Numbered from the stretch's first letter, positions 49,501 through 59,290 are shown. The stretch: 64,000 bases of DNA from Strongylocentrotus purpuratus (GCF_000002235.5 NW_022145542.1:1319300-1383299), one strand, 5' to 3'. Made by a program: numbers and translations. The notes: generated from the letters alone by a model not told the origin.

Positions 49501-49829
49501 GTTGGGAGGAAAATACCATTGATCGCCTTTATAAAGTATGAAAGCCAAGTTTCTTTTTTTGTGTGAACTGGGGTAAGCCCTTCTCATTCATCCATAATAA
49601 TTCACTCAATTTGGTATAGATGAAAAATTATATATGATTTTGGAGACTACAAGATAAAGAGTATTATCAACCAAAACCAATCCTGCATGTGCAGGTGACT
49701 AATTTACACAATCTTTCACCACAACATACTAGTATCATTATGTAACTGCATCTCCAATATGCCTTTGCCTCAGTTTACTTCACAACTTTAATTATTCTTG
49801 GTATATAACAATGTTACAAATTTTGACAG

Positions 49830-50735
49830 ACGACTTGTCTCCCTACAGTGACACATACTAGTTACAGTTCTAAGTTCTAAGTTCAAGGGTAAAAAAACTC
49901 TTAAAATAGTAATTGATTTGGCCATAACACGGTCAAAAACCATTCAATCTATGTTATAGACTTGTTGACCTTTGACCTTCTTTAACTCAAAATCTAATCA
50001 GGGGTGATGGGGACTAGTGAGCACTAAAAAATATATAAAAAAATCAGGATTTTTTTTTTTTTTTTCAAATTAGGAATTTATCAGGCCTGTCTAATCCAGT
50101 GTATATTTGTCTCACTATGGTGATGCACACTAAGTTCATGGCTCAAATTGTTCATGAGACATTGCAATAAAAGGGCTAAAACCCTGAGATTTCATTGAAA
50201 TTCACCTCTATTACCTTTGATATTTCATCTTTTTAAATCTTCCCAAAAATCTGAACAGATTGTTTTCATTTGGCGATACATATTTGCACCAAGTTGAAGT
50301 TCATACCTGGAGTAGTTCTTGACGAGTCAAGATAAATTATATTTCACCCTGTAATTTCAAAAATTGACCTCTATGACATTTTATCTTTTACCCTTTTACC
50401 CAAAATCTGATCGGACTGTCTCCCTATGGTGATACATACATGTACTCAACCCAAGTTTGAAGTTCATACCTCAAGTGGTACTTGAAAAATCGCATTGAGG
50501 CTAAAACCTATAATTTCAGAAATTGACCTCTATGATCTTTGACCTACTAACTCCAAAGTCTAATCAGATCGTCTTCCTATGGTGATACATACTATCATCA
50601 AGTTTGTAGTTCATAACTTGAGTGATTTATGACATATTGTGGTAATGAGAAAGCGGATAGACATACAGGCTGACAAACACAAAACGTTAAGCCTCTGGCA
50701 CCACCTTCAGTGGGTGGAAGCATGAAATTGTTAGT
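49830..50735 (-). mobile_element. Diverged relative of the 46-kb ATGCCTCCG element, opposite strand
   Basis: Read on the minus strand it starts with TTTCATGCTTCCACCCACTG, GGTGCCAGAGGCTTAACGTT and a degenerate GTCAGCCTGTATGTCTATCC stretch, in the order of the 46031 element's head. Tandem units of about 153-156 bp follow (hallmark CTATGGTGATACATA on the plus strand near 50111, 50266, 50424 and 50577). Units share AAAATCTGATCGGAC/AAAATCTAATCAG and TTGACCTCTATGA-type blocks with the plus-strand element. It is older and more degenerate than the copy in MED20 intron 3. Confidence 0.7.
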
Positions 50736-51193
50736 TGTTAGTTGTTGTTAGTTGGAAAAAATAAAAGATTTCCAGCTTTAAATCTTTTCATTTTGAGATG
50801 AGAATTCAAGCTGAATATTATGTGGCTTATAATAGTGCGATACAAGTTCCTATTTCAAACTGGCATGGTAGATTGGTAGTAAAAGTACATCTAGTTGAAT
50901 TGTATTTGAGAGGGCAATCAAACTCTGACAATAAGTTAAATTTGGGTAAAAACAATAATGATTAAAAAAAAAAAGTGAACTTCCTTCAAAATGGTGTGAA
51001 AATTTCAATCAAAATGCTGCAAACATACGGCATGTGAAAACGATGTACACAAGTCACAATGTTCTTAATCTTTATCAGAATCCTATGCCCTGAGGAATGT
51101 CCACCTGGATGTGATATATTCAAAGATGCAGTTCTTCATGTCACTTTGCATAGTCATCCATTAAATCATGTCCTTTCCTGCTTGTAAACTCCT

Positions 51194-51590
51194 GGGCAAT
51201 TCCACGGTAACGGAAGGACACTCAGACAAGATTTTTGAACTTCAGGTTCATACTAAAAGAAATGTTTTATTAGTATGTATTAAACTATGGGGAACAAAAT
51301 GTGTTTCAGTCAAGTGGAAAGCTTCATCAACTTCACAAAGTTTGGATAAACACTAATTAACTGGAAAAACCATGTCCATTTTTATGTCCTTCCGTTACCG
51401 AGATAATTAATATGCACATTCTTAAACTACTTAACTATAATGACAATTTTTTGGGGGAGAATTAAAGGCACTTATATAGGTATTATATCTGTAATGTTTC
51501 ACATCTTATACTAATCAAACAGTTCTTTTAGTATGAACCTGAAGTTCAAAAATCTTGTCTGAGTGTCCTTCCGTTACCGTGGAATTGCCC
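51194..51590. mobile_element. Element with 68-bp perfect terminal inverted repeats
   Basis: The left arm 51194-51261 (GGGCAATTCCACGGTAACGG ...) and right arm 51523-51590 are exact reverse complements over 68 bases. A partial third copy of the inner motif (GTCCTTCCGTTACCG) lies at about 51386-51400. The element is 397 bp and non-coding. It lies directly after the probable polyadenylation signal of SDHAF3. The superfamily is not assigned. Confidence 0.85.
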
Positions 51591-51593
51591 TCC

Positions 51594-51599
51594 TTTATT
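51594..51599 (-). terminator. SDHAF3: Probable SDHAF3 polyadenylation signal
   Basis: AATAAA on the minus strand, about 130 bases after the SDHAF3 stop codon and immediately before the inverted-repeat element. Cleavage would fall inside that element's right arm. Assigned from position only. Confidence 0.5.
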
Positions 51600-51729
51600 T
51601 GCAAGAATACCATTCTGTAAAATCTTCAAGTCTCTATGCAGAATCATCCACTGATTCCAATACAGTCTCGCCTGGACAGTTGCAAAAAAACAGAAATTCA
51701 TGTTCCTAGGAAGAAACATCATTGTACTG

Positions 51730-51915
51730 TCATGAGTCTTCTTTCTGCATAAACTGGGAAGGTTTTTTAGTTTCTTGATAGAGTTCATAGAGCTGTCCGA
51801 CCTGGATGTCGTTTAGTTCTTCTAATTGGTTTCCATCAAGGTGCAAACCAACCCGTTTGACCTCACCCTCAGATTTCACACCTTCTGTTTGAGCCGATAA
51901 CATTGCTGCATACCC
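51730..51915 (-). CDS. SDHAF3: SDHAF3 coding exon 2 (C terminus)
   Basis: 186 bases on the minus strand from acceptor TTTCCAG to TGA (51732-51730), phase 0. It encodes GYAAMLSAQTEG, then a basic linker, then LNDIQVGQLYELYQETKKP and a short tail ending KEDS. Human SDHAF3 ends its conserved region with [22 protein letters not shown], an unmistakable match. With exon 1 the protein has 119 residues (human 125). SDHAF3 is a mitochondrial-matrix LYR-type factor that protects and helps install the iron-sulphur subunit SDHB during assembly of complex II. Confidence 0.96.
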   Translation of the reverse strand, partial: GYAAMLSAQTEGVKSEGEVKRVGLHLDGNQLEELNDIQVGQLYELYQETKKPSQFMQKEDS

Positions 51916-52865
51916 CTGGAAATTGGATCAATAAAAAAAAAATGATTTTACATGGATATCACTATAGTTCCATGCGATGGTTAACCTACACACATGTATG
52001 AATGCAATGGTCGCATATGTGTAATGAGATTTTACTTACCCGGTAGGTTATTATTCTGGAATAATAAACTGGAGCATACTTCTACACTGATTTGTTTATT
52101 GACAGGCCAAGTAATGTCACATTTGGTTTCTGATGACAATCATTTTAAATGGGGCTCTTCCTCCCAATTGTTAAATGTTTTTGCACTTCATGCTGGTATC
52201 CTATAGTCCCACATATAAATAAGTGACAGACTTAGTGCAGGCTTTCTTAAAATATAATCTCTTTAAGTTGAATTTCATCAGTTCCATAAATTACTATTCT
52301 TTAATCTTCATCTCATCTTCAGCTTATACTTTTCTGTCATACATTTGTAAACAAATACCTTCAAAAGCTGTATATCAGAGTGTTCAACTTTTAGTTCTTC
52401 ATAATTACCCCATCATAATGTAAGCACTCTGCCTGTACATTTTGTAGTTGTAGGAATACATGAACCGATACATGTATTTTTCTTTCGTTTCTACTTATGG
52501 TATACTGTTATTTTCATGTCAATTATGCACAACTGACCATTACAGTGTACAATGTATGTTGTGACACATGATTTCTTTTAAAAACATTTTGATATGAATT
52601 GTATTGAATTGAATATTCTTTAAAAAGTATTTTTTTTAAATGCCTTACATGAGGATAACCTTATAGTAATTTCTGAAGATTTTTTTGTGATGCATGATGG
52701 TTTTTTTTTTTTTCTTCACATGAATACCATTTTGAATTGAATTGAATGGAATGTTCTTTAAAAATCAACCTTATTATTTAGTACTTTCTATCGAATCAAA
52801 ACACATTTTCTAACAAAGATGTTGTCTCCATTAACTTAAGTTGAACTCTTTTGATCATATCTTAC
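51916..52865 (-). other. SDHAF3: SDHAF3 coding-region intron
   Basis: Intron from donor GTAAGA (52865-52860) to acceptor CAG (51918-51916). AT-rich with short poly(T) tracts near 52681 and 52702. No element with clear ends was recognised. Confidence 0.8.
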
Positions 52866-53066
52866 CTGCCATTCGCTCATGAAGTTCTGGACCTCTTCTG
52901 ATTTAACATTCTTGTGCCTTCTGAATTCTGCTTTCACATATTCATCTCCCAGAGCCTTCATCTCTAGGGGAAGACGTCGATGCAGCAGGAGAATCTGTCT
53001 ATATAGCGTCCTCACAGCTGACACATGCGATACTGCCATACTGACTTCACACGTAAACCATATGTT
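52866..53066 (-). CDS. SDHAF3: SDHAF3 exon with start codon; CDS 52866-53039
   Basis: The coding part (53039 down to 52866, 58 codons) reads MAVSHVSAVRTLYRQILLLH, then RRLPLEMKALGDEYVKAEFR, RHKNVKSEEVQNFMSEWQ. Human SDHAF3 has HVSRVRALYKRVLQLHRVLP, LGDQYVKDEFRRHKTV and FLKEWE in the same positions. The LYR-type tripeptide region is here LYR (residues 12-14). The exon ends TGGCAG|GTAAGA in phase 0. On the 5' side, ATGATAG|AAC at 53067/53066 after a TTTG-rich tract is a likely acceptor, leaving 27 bases of 5' UTR in this exon. Confidence 0.96.
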
Positions 53067-53407
53067 CTATCATAAACAAACAAAACAAATTTGTACAGGT
53101 GAAAACAAGGAGAAATATTCAAGTCACAGTGCACAAAATACATCTATACTATAGTCTTTACTCTGTACATAAGGTAGTCACATGACTATCTTCCCTATCT
53201 GAAACCATTTACTGCAACATTAAACAAATATTAAAATAATTTTCATGTTTTTAAAAGACAATACATGTATGGTGGTGTGACCATACTTCTCGCGTGACCC
53301 AATTTTTTAGTTGCACGCCGCGCACGCCGATCTGACATCAAATTTTTAGATCGCAATATCTCTGGAATCCTTTTGACGATAAATTTCTAGTTGAACCAAT
53401 TTGTAGT

Positions 53408-53970
53408 AAATTCAAATTCAAATTCAAATTTATTCATGTTTCCAACAAAACATTACAAATCAATTATAAGCATTTAAAACAAATTTAAGAAATACATGTT
53501 GGAAACAGAGGGGTCCACTAAAAAGCAATGCTTGTACAAGTGTGAACACCTCAAATGAAACTTAGGAATAATGAGTAATTAAATTAACTAATATGTAACT
53601 ACAAAAGGAACTATAAAATAGGGGAAAGAAAAGGGGAATGCCAACAGAGACGAGAAAGGGACAAGACAATACTTTACACGACAAAGATAGAAGAACACGG
53701 TCATAATACAAAGAGTAGACAATGACAAAAAGAAGTGAGAGATCGAGGGTACAGAAAATAATACTAAAAGATGAGCTGCATGTGGGGTTGTGGGGTTGAG
53801 AAGAAGATAAGGAAAGAGAAAGGAAAAAGAAATGCGCGTTAGAAAGGAAATAAGCATGAGAAGGAACAATATAATATATCAAATTACATCTTGGTATTAA
53901 ATCATAGATCAAATTCTCTAACATTTTCAAAATCTCTGCGAACTTGGTCACCCCTCCATACAAACATGAC
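53408..53970 (-). mobile_element. LINE 3' end, minus orientation, in SDHAF3 5' UTR intron
   Basis: On the minus strand the segment ends GGAAACATGAATAAATTTG followed by repeated AATTTG units, a 3' tail typical of non-LTR retrotransposons of the CR1/L2-like group. The 133-codon minus-strand frame at 53562-53963 is Leu/Ser-rich and probably 3' UTR rather than protein. No reverse transcriptase motif is present, so the copy is 5'-truncated. The 5' limit is uncertain; it abuts the element at 53975. Confidence 0.5.
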
Positions 53971-53974
53971 TCTG

Positions 53975-54096
53975 GGGATCCGGGTTAACTCGGACCCAGC
54001 TGCAAAAAAGATCCTTTTTGTCATTTTAACCCAACTTTAACCCTAAACCTGCAAAAACTGACTGTTATTGCTGCTGGTCCGAGTTAGCCAAATCCG
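53975..54096. mobile_element. Inverted-repeat element with TTAGGG-type core (copy 2)
   Basis: Left end GGATCCGGGTTAACTCGGACC, followed by CAGCTGCAAAAA, then TAACCC-type hexamers (54029-54048), ending GCTGGTCCGAGTTAGCC. This is the same family as 43528-43708, in reverse complement, shorter and more diverged. It lacks the CTCGGCCCAG inner arm segment. Confidence 0.7.
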
Positions 54097-54332
54097 ACTT
54101 TGTTACTAGATAGATACAAAACTGACCTGCAGTGCAAAGCAAGCACCAACTTCTAAAACTAATCTACCTTTACTACTTAGTATTTAGGCATTACTAAACG
54201 TAACCTACATACAGTACTAAAACAAAAGTTACCCAAGATTCTGGAAGAATGCTGTGTTCTCAATCTCAGCAGTGCAGTCAGGCTAATACTTTACTAATAA
54301 TAGACTACTTATAATAGATTAACTTGACTTAC

Positions 54333-54440
54333 CCCATGCCATGAAAAGACAATAACATTCTTATTTTTGTGTAACTCAAACATTTTAAAATTTAAATACA
54401 AGTCAAGCGAAAACGATCAACTCCTTGATCCTCCGGCCTC
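54333..54440 (-). other. SDHAF3: Probable SDHAF3 5' UTR exon and promoter side
   Basis: A consensus donor on the minus strand, ATGGG|GTAAGT, lies at 54333/54332, and the proposed acceptor is at 53067. The exon's upstream limit is not defined. GC content rises from about 54430 to 54560, consistent with a promoter. The attribution is from strand, position and splice-site quality. Confidence 0.45.
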
Positions 54441-54460
54441 CTCTCTATCTCAATAGGCCT

Positions 54461-54600
54461 TATCGCAAATAGCCTCACGCAAGGGACAATGGGATTGAAA
54501 AGGGAGCAAGAACGTCTGATTGTGACGATGCGAAACGCTAGCAGCCGACGCGCCCTGTGTATAGTACACACGTAAGTACTATACTACGTACATCGAACGT
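54461..54600 (+). repeat. Repeat block, inverted partner at 56560-56705
   Basis: ATAGGCCTTATCGCAAATAG, CACGCAAGGG, TGGGATTGAAAAGGGAGCAA and ACG follow each other here. The reverse complement of 56560-56705 has ATAGGCCTTATCACAAATAG, CGCGCAAAGG, TGGGATAGAAAAGGGAGCAA and ACG in the same order, with extra bases between. The two blocks therefore bound 54.46-56.7 kb as an inverted pair and may be termini of one element or two head-to-head relics. Confidence 0.65.
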
Positions 54601-54688
54601 TGGCTTATTCTACTTAGTTTCAGCTCCTATACCGATCAAACATCTCGTGATATTTTGTCTTGCAAACTCACTGATTACATTGATTCTA

Positions 54689-54748
54689 CATGATGGGTGG
54701 TGCAGACAGATGTGCTGTCTATGGATGCAACAATAACCGAAGATATCC
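54689..54748 (+). pseudogene. THAP-like zinc-finger N terminus (fragment)
   Basis: An open start reads MMGGADRCAVYGCNNNRRYP then ER and a stop. C-A-V-Y-G-C is the Cys-X4-Cys beginning of a THAP-type C2CH finger as it occurs at the N terminus of many echinoderm and cnidarian proteins (RCAVYGCNND-like). The rest of the domain (AVPxxF, Trp, CxxH) is not visible in any frame, so it is a remnant. THAP domains are DNA-binding and occur in P-element-type transposases and in host proteins. The identification rests on about 15 residues. Confidence 0.35.
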
Positions 54749-55576
54749 AGAAAGATAAGAATGATTTTGATGTTTTACTTTCGAGTTTTGTGATGACAAA
54801 GTGGGAGGCACTGCATGCCTCTAAATCTAATCGAAACAGTGTTACGAGCGAGTGGCGAAGGGAATCGTGTCGGGACAGCTATGGCGTTGTTGCCAACAAC
54901 AGGCGCTAAAGCTGACCTTGCCTTTCTTAATGCTTTTCATCTACCTGGTTTAATTCATTTGATTGTCCCTGCGATTTTCAATACATTTAAATCAATCATC
55001 AAAATTTTTGTCTAGAATTCGGAATGGGGGAAGTTTTCAGCAAAAATTAGTTGAACGAAATGAGAAAATAAGTTCAATTGACAATTTTAAATCGTAAACA
55101 TGATTCAGATGATTCTTGATCTAATTTGTGTCTTCTTTTTCTTCTCCCCACAGATATGTTGTGAAGAACCATGTTAACAACTAAGGTTTCACAAGTGCAC
55201 AGATCCTCGGAACTATAGGCCTACGTCCAGTGGACCAGGCGTGTTTTTTCTTCAATCCTATAATATTTTTATCATAGCGAAGACATCCAAATACATGCAA
55301 TTGCACCTAAATATTTTGTGTGTCTTTTTATTTAGATTTGAGATTTGCAGAAATGGAAAAAGAATAAGTCATTTACACAAGGGCGAAAGTCTGAAGAATG
55401 CGAAAGAAGAGCTGGCAAAATATAAAAGAATAAAAGAAACAAATGCTACATTACAAGCAGTATATGTATGAGATGGAGGATAAAAATGTGAAAGAGAATG
55501 TGATTAAATATTCAGAGATAAAAAGTTGAGTAATCGATGATCATTAAAATACCCAGCTAGCAATGTTGTAGCCAAA

Positions 55577-55587
55577 GTGGATGAGGT

Positions 55588-55617
<30 letters not shown>
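55577..55617 (+). repeat. Long G run
   Basis: G homopolymer of about 30 bases from 55588, following GTGGATGAGG, interrupted once near its end. Reading frames across it are artefacts. The downstream region to 55860 is pyrimidine-rich (TCTTC, CACATCTCTTC repeats). Confidence 0.8.
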
Positions 55618-55618
<1 letters not shown>

Positions 55619-55639
55619 GGCTGGGGCATTCCCATAAAT

Positions 55640-56290
55640 TTTCTTGGCAATATATCTCTTCCTCCTCACTTATATACTTTTCTCAACAAGTACATCTCTT
55701 CAGTACTCTTCTCAACATGCACATCTCTTCACTCCTCTATACTTTTCTCAAAAAGTACATCTTTTCCTCCTCTCTTTCCGACACTTTTTCTCACCAATTA
55801 CGTCTCTAATTCACTCCTCTATAGTAGCTCAACACTTACATCTCTTCCCTCTTTATATTCATTACTAAACAAGTAGTATATCTGAATCATTTTTTTTAAT
55901 CGTCGCGCATTGTAATAGCTTTATTAAATGTTGGAATCGCTATTAACCCTTACAAAAAAGTACAATTGAGTAATCAAGATATTTTCTCTCATTTTATCTC
56001 TTCCATAAATTACAAAACTGTCCATACACAGTAGAAATGAATAGATACAAGGCCATGAAAGATAGTTGTCTTATATTGAACATTTACTTTATTTCTCATA
56101 CGTATACATTATAAAAAGCAATCAGTATCATGTAAACAAATTTACAGATCATAAAAACTAAGGACATGTATTTGCTTCATACAAGATAACAAACTTCCAA
56201 TTCATTTTCGGAAATGGAGATTTAAATTATGAATATTGTTGATTTCTTGGACTACCCATCTTCCATCATCAAGTATCAACTTTTCCTGCT
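55640..56290. other. Pyrimidine-rich and AT-rich stretch
   Basis: 55640-55860 consists of loosely repeated ACATCTCTTC / TACTTTTCTCA units. 55880-56290 is AT-rich with a possible downstream continuation of the minus-strand SAP-like fragment (a 41-codon charged frame ending near 56200). No confident gene. Confidence 0.3.
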
Positions 56291-56322
56291 GACACTTTAA
56301 AATCTCCTCAGTGCTCAGCTTT

Positions 56323-56433
56323 CTCATCAATCAAGCTTTTCTGTCCAATAGGCTTTTTCAGCAAGTTCAGCGTGCTTTTCACCATTGACTGGTACGCGCC
56401 TATCCCTCAAAAACTTCTTGAGTTCAGTGGCTG
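56323..56433 (-). pseudogene. SAP-like domain coding fragment
   Basis: On the minus strand, after an acceptor-like TTTTTACAG, the frame reads FSATELKKFLRDRRVPVNGE, then KHAELAEKAYWTEKLD and a stop. The SAP pattern (hydrophobic, xxLKxxLRxRxxPVxGxKxxLxxxA) fits closely; SAP is a short helix-extended loop-helix DNA-binding motif. A neighbouring minus-strand frame (MRKLSTEEILK ... ILDDGRW, about 56310-56190) may be its continuation. THAP, SAP and YqaJ-type nuclease modules occur together in repetitive invertebrate proteins, and a THAP-like relic lies at 54.7 kb on the opposite strand. Short and apparently broken. Confidence 0.45.
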
Positions 56434-56559
56434 AAAACTGTAAAAACCTACAAGCTCCATCTGCCGTAATTGCAGTGTATTACCACAAAACAAAGATTAG
56501 TTCTTTAGCTCATGAAACTGCGGCTGAAAGAGCAGTAAATTTGATTAAAAACAGCTTCG

Positions 56560-56705
56560 ACTTCGAGTAGTACTATACAAAACGTGTACCGTTGTATGAC
56601 TTCACGAAAGCGGAGATCGTGTTTGCTCCCTTTTCTATCCCAGAGGCCTTTGCGCGAAGGGCACCACCCAGCGACAAAGGCTATTTGTGATAAGGCCTAT
56701 ACGCA
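56560..56705 (-). repeat. Repeat block, inverted partner of 54461-54600
   Basis: Reverse complement begins ATAGGCCTTATCACAAATAG. It ends only 8 bases before the 96-bp direct repeat that flanks the giant hairpin. See the partner block for the shared segments. Confidence 0.65.
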
Positions 56706-56712
56706 TTAGCAT

Positions 56713-56808
56713 TGACTCTCTATGCTTTGCTGGAGTGCTCTATCTCTGCCCTAGGCTATAGCTACACACAGCGCATCGCCATCGCGGCTGCACTGGCACT
56801 GCACTGTC
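56713..56808 (+). repeat. 96-bp direct repeat flanking the giant hairpin, left copy
   Basis: TGACTCTCTATGCTTTGCTG ... GGCACTGCACTGTC, identical over all 96 bases to 57685-57780. The copy ends exactly where the hairpin begins. It is either an extraordinarily long target duplication or an external part of a composite element. Confidence 0.95.
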
Positions 56809-57684
56809 TAGACCGAAAGCTTCAGTCTCTATAATTGTCGGTTGTTCCACTGAGACTACGTCTGGCTCCACTAGACCTCCGGTTATGGAGACTGAACGAC
56901 TGCCTATGCCAGCCTGTGTTTGAACTTATTCCGCTAGATTTTAGCCGCTAGGCCCCTCCCACAAACTTGCCACGGCCGTATTGTTATGCCCCCAAAATCC
57001 CCCAAAATGTCATTTTACCTCGTTCATTTCCAATTTTAAATTAGGCCTAGGCTATATACATCGGTTCCACTTACTAACTTGATTGATATAATCCGTTTAA
57101 TGGTCCCTTTTAAGGAAATTATCGGTCAAAATCGACATCCATGTTGAAAATCTTGCAAGCCGTTCGCTGCCGTCAATCTCAAACCCTTCTAGTCTACGCC
57201 GAAGGCAAAATGATTATGAAGGAAAAACTGTGATAACGCCATTACGAACGTGTAGATGGCGCACAGTTTTTCCTTCATAATCATTTTGCCTTCGGCGTAG
57301 ACTAGAAGGGATGAGATTGACGGCAGCGAACGGCTTGCAAGATTTTCAACATGGATGTCGATTTTGACCGATAATTTCCTTAAAAGGGACCATTAAACGG
57401 ATTATATCAATCAAGTTAGTAAGTGGAACCGATGTATTATAGCCTAGGCCTAATTTAAAATTGGAAATGAACGAGGTAAAATGACATTTTGGGGGATTTT
57501 GGGGGCATAACAATACGGCCGTGGCAAGTTTGTGGGAGGGGCCTAGCGGCTAAAATCTAGCGGAATAAGTTCAACACAGGCTGGCATAGGCAGTCGTTCT
57601 GTCTCTATAACCGGAGGTCTAGTGGAGCCAGACGTAGTCTCAGTGGAACAACCGACGATTATAGAGACTGAAGCTTTCGGTCTA
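56809..57684. mobile_element. Giant foldback element, 876 bp, arms about 424 bp
   Basis: The left arm 56809-57232 and right arm 57262-57684 are reverse complements with roughly eight differences, so about 98% identical. Termini are TAGACCGAAAGCTTCAGTCT. The 29-base loop (57233-57261) is itself flanked by CGCCAT and ATGGCG. The arms hold unique-looking DNA, not tandem subrepeats, and no long open frame. Flanks are 96-bp identical direct repeats. A diverged solo end occurs at 27859. Sea urchins are known to have foldback (TU) transposons with long inverted repeats, but those have tandemly repeated outer arms and short target duplications, so this would be a different type. Confidence 0.9.
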
Positions 57685-57780
57685 TGACTCTCTATGCTTT
57701 GCTGGAGTGCTCTATCTCTGCCCTAGGCTATAGCTACACACAGCGCATCGCCATCGCGGCTGCACTGGCACTGCACTGTC
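57685..57780 (+). repeat. 96-bp direct repeat flanking the giant hairpin, right copy
   Basis: Identical to 56713-56808. After it the sequence runs on as GCGCATCACGGGCAGC, then AACACCAACACTAACATTAA-type minisatellite (about 57834-57870), which has no counterpart on the left side. Confidence 0.95.
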
Positions 57781-58190
57781 GCGCATCACGGGCAGCTTCG
57801 CTTCGCCTGATTTCTAGAAAATTAAAGTTATCAGTAACACCAACACTAACATTAACAGTAACACTACATAGACTAATTAACATACACAAACACAAAACAA
57901 TAAGCAAATTATTTACCTCTTTCGGATCAGATAGTGAGATATTAGAGATAGTAAGCGTCAGTGTCTTCCCACTCGTGAGATATAGTGTAGATTTAGTTAA
58001 AATTACCACTGGCACTTCTCTGCCTACCGCTACCACTACCAGATTATTATGTAATGCGCCAGCAGCCTAATCGACGTACGTAAGAACCTCCCAAATATCG
58101 TCCACCATAAGAGTCGACCAAGTAGGGTCTTCGGTACCTATGACCAAAACGTAGATTTGTTGAGGAAGTGACACTGACAACCATTTTTCT
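57781..58190. other. Flank with ACACTAACATT minisatellite
   Basis: A 128-codon plus-strand frame (57684-58070) and a 100-codon minus-strand frame overlap here. Both include the right 96-bp repeat and the minisatellite, and neither shows a domain. I treat the region as non-coding flank of the foldback element. Confidence 0.4.
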
Positions 58191-58199
58191 TAGATTTAT

Positions 58200-58834
58200 A
58201 GTCGAATCAAATTAATTTTATTGAAATAGAATCCACAATATTAGAATATAATCAATACATAAATGTAGAATCGAAACATGTTACAACCTGTGGAATAATT
58301 TGCCCATTAATATAAGAAAAGAAAAAACATCATCATTTCGTATAAAATCTCAGAATTAAACTTTTAAGCAGAGATTAATCATAAGGTTCAAATAATATGA
58401 TATTCAGTCAGTCAAAATAAATGTTCCTGCTTAATTGTTGAGTGTGAATACATAATATAACTTTATACTAGAAACTCGGAGAACCGATCCCGACTAGCAC
58501 TCGTGCTAACTTTTTGTTCTCCCTTAGTTTAACAATCATTTAAAGTTTTTAAGTTTAAAATATCCTTTATTTGACTATTGGAACTCTGTGAATTTCAATT
58601 CCAGCCACACTTTTATGTATCTTTAAGGAATCCAACCAAATCTCTACGTATTATTAAGTTATGGCTAATTCACAGATTTGATATACATGATATATGATTA
58701 ATTTTGTACTGTTTGGTTCAACTATGGATATTTTCTTTTTCTTTGTAACTCATGTTATTCTTTTGTTACCCACTTGAATGCATTTGTAACATAGTGTTAT
58801 GTTGTTAATAAATTCAAATTCAATTCAATTCAAT
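58200..58834 (+). mobile_element. LINE 3' end (CR1/L2/jockey-like), 5'-truncated
   Basis: Near 58286 the frame reads NLWNNLPINIRKEKTSSFRI then KSQN and a stop. The pattern LWNxLPxxIRxxxS is the usual C terminus of reverse-transcriptase ORFs in jockey, CR1 and L2-like LINEs. About 480 bases of AT-rich 3' UTR follow, ending AATAAATTCAAATTCAATTC and further CAATT units, a short-repeat tail as in these clades. Only the last residues of the ORF are present and the upstream part is decayed. The minus-strand tail at 53408 is of the same general type. Confidence 0.7.
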
Positions 58835-59097
58835 GAACATTTAAAAAATAGTAGTAGACACATCATTAAAGATCTGATGATCGGTATGTATAAAATCCAG
58901 CCCACGCGAGGGCCCTAGCTATAGCCCTTCATAATGTTATCCAACATAGTGGCCCGTATTCAGAAGTCTGGTTTAAAGTTAAACCAGAATTCAGAATACG
59001 GACCTACATGCAGGGGCGTCGCCAAGGGGGGGGGGGGGGGTGGGGGGTGCGACACCCCCACCTGTCAGGATATTGTCGGTAAAATTGCGCTGCCGTC

Positions 59098-59254
59098 GGG
59101 AAAAAGAGAAAAGGGGGAGGGAAAAAAAGAGAGGGAAAAAAAGAGGGAAAGGGGAAAAAAAAGAAAACAAGAAAAGGAAAAGAAAAGAAAGAAAGGAAAA
59201 AAAAGGAAAGAAAGGAAAAGAAAGGAAGAAAAAGAGAAGAAAGAAAGAGAAAAA

Positions 59255-59290
<36 letters not shown>

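Noticed and set aside
55155-55190. Possible terminal exon (TCTCCCCACAG then YVVKNHVNN and a stop)
   Set aside because: The acceptor is good, but nine residues cannot be assigned to a family and no partner exon was found.
57684-58070. 128-codon plus-strand frame next to the foldback element
   Set aside because: It begins in the 96-bp direct repeat and runs through a minisatellite, with an overlapping antisense frame of 100 codons and no domain.
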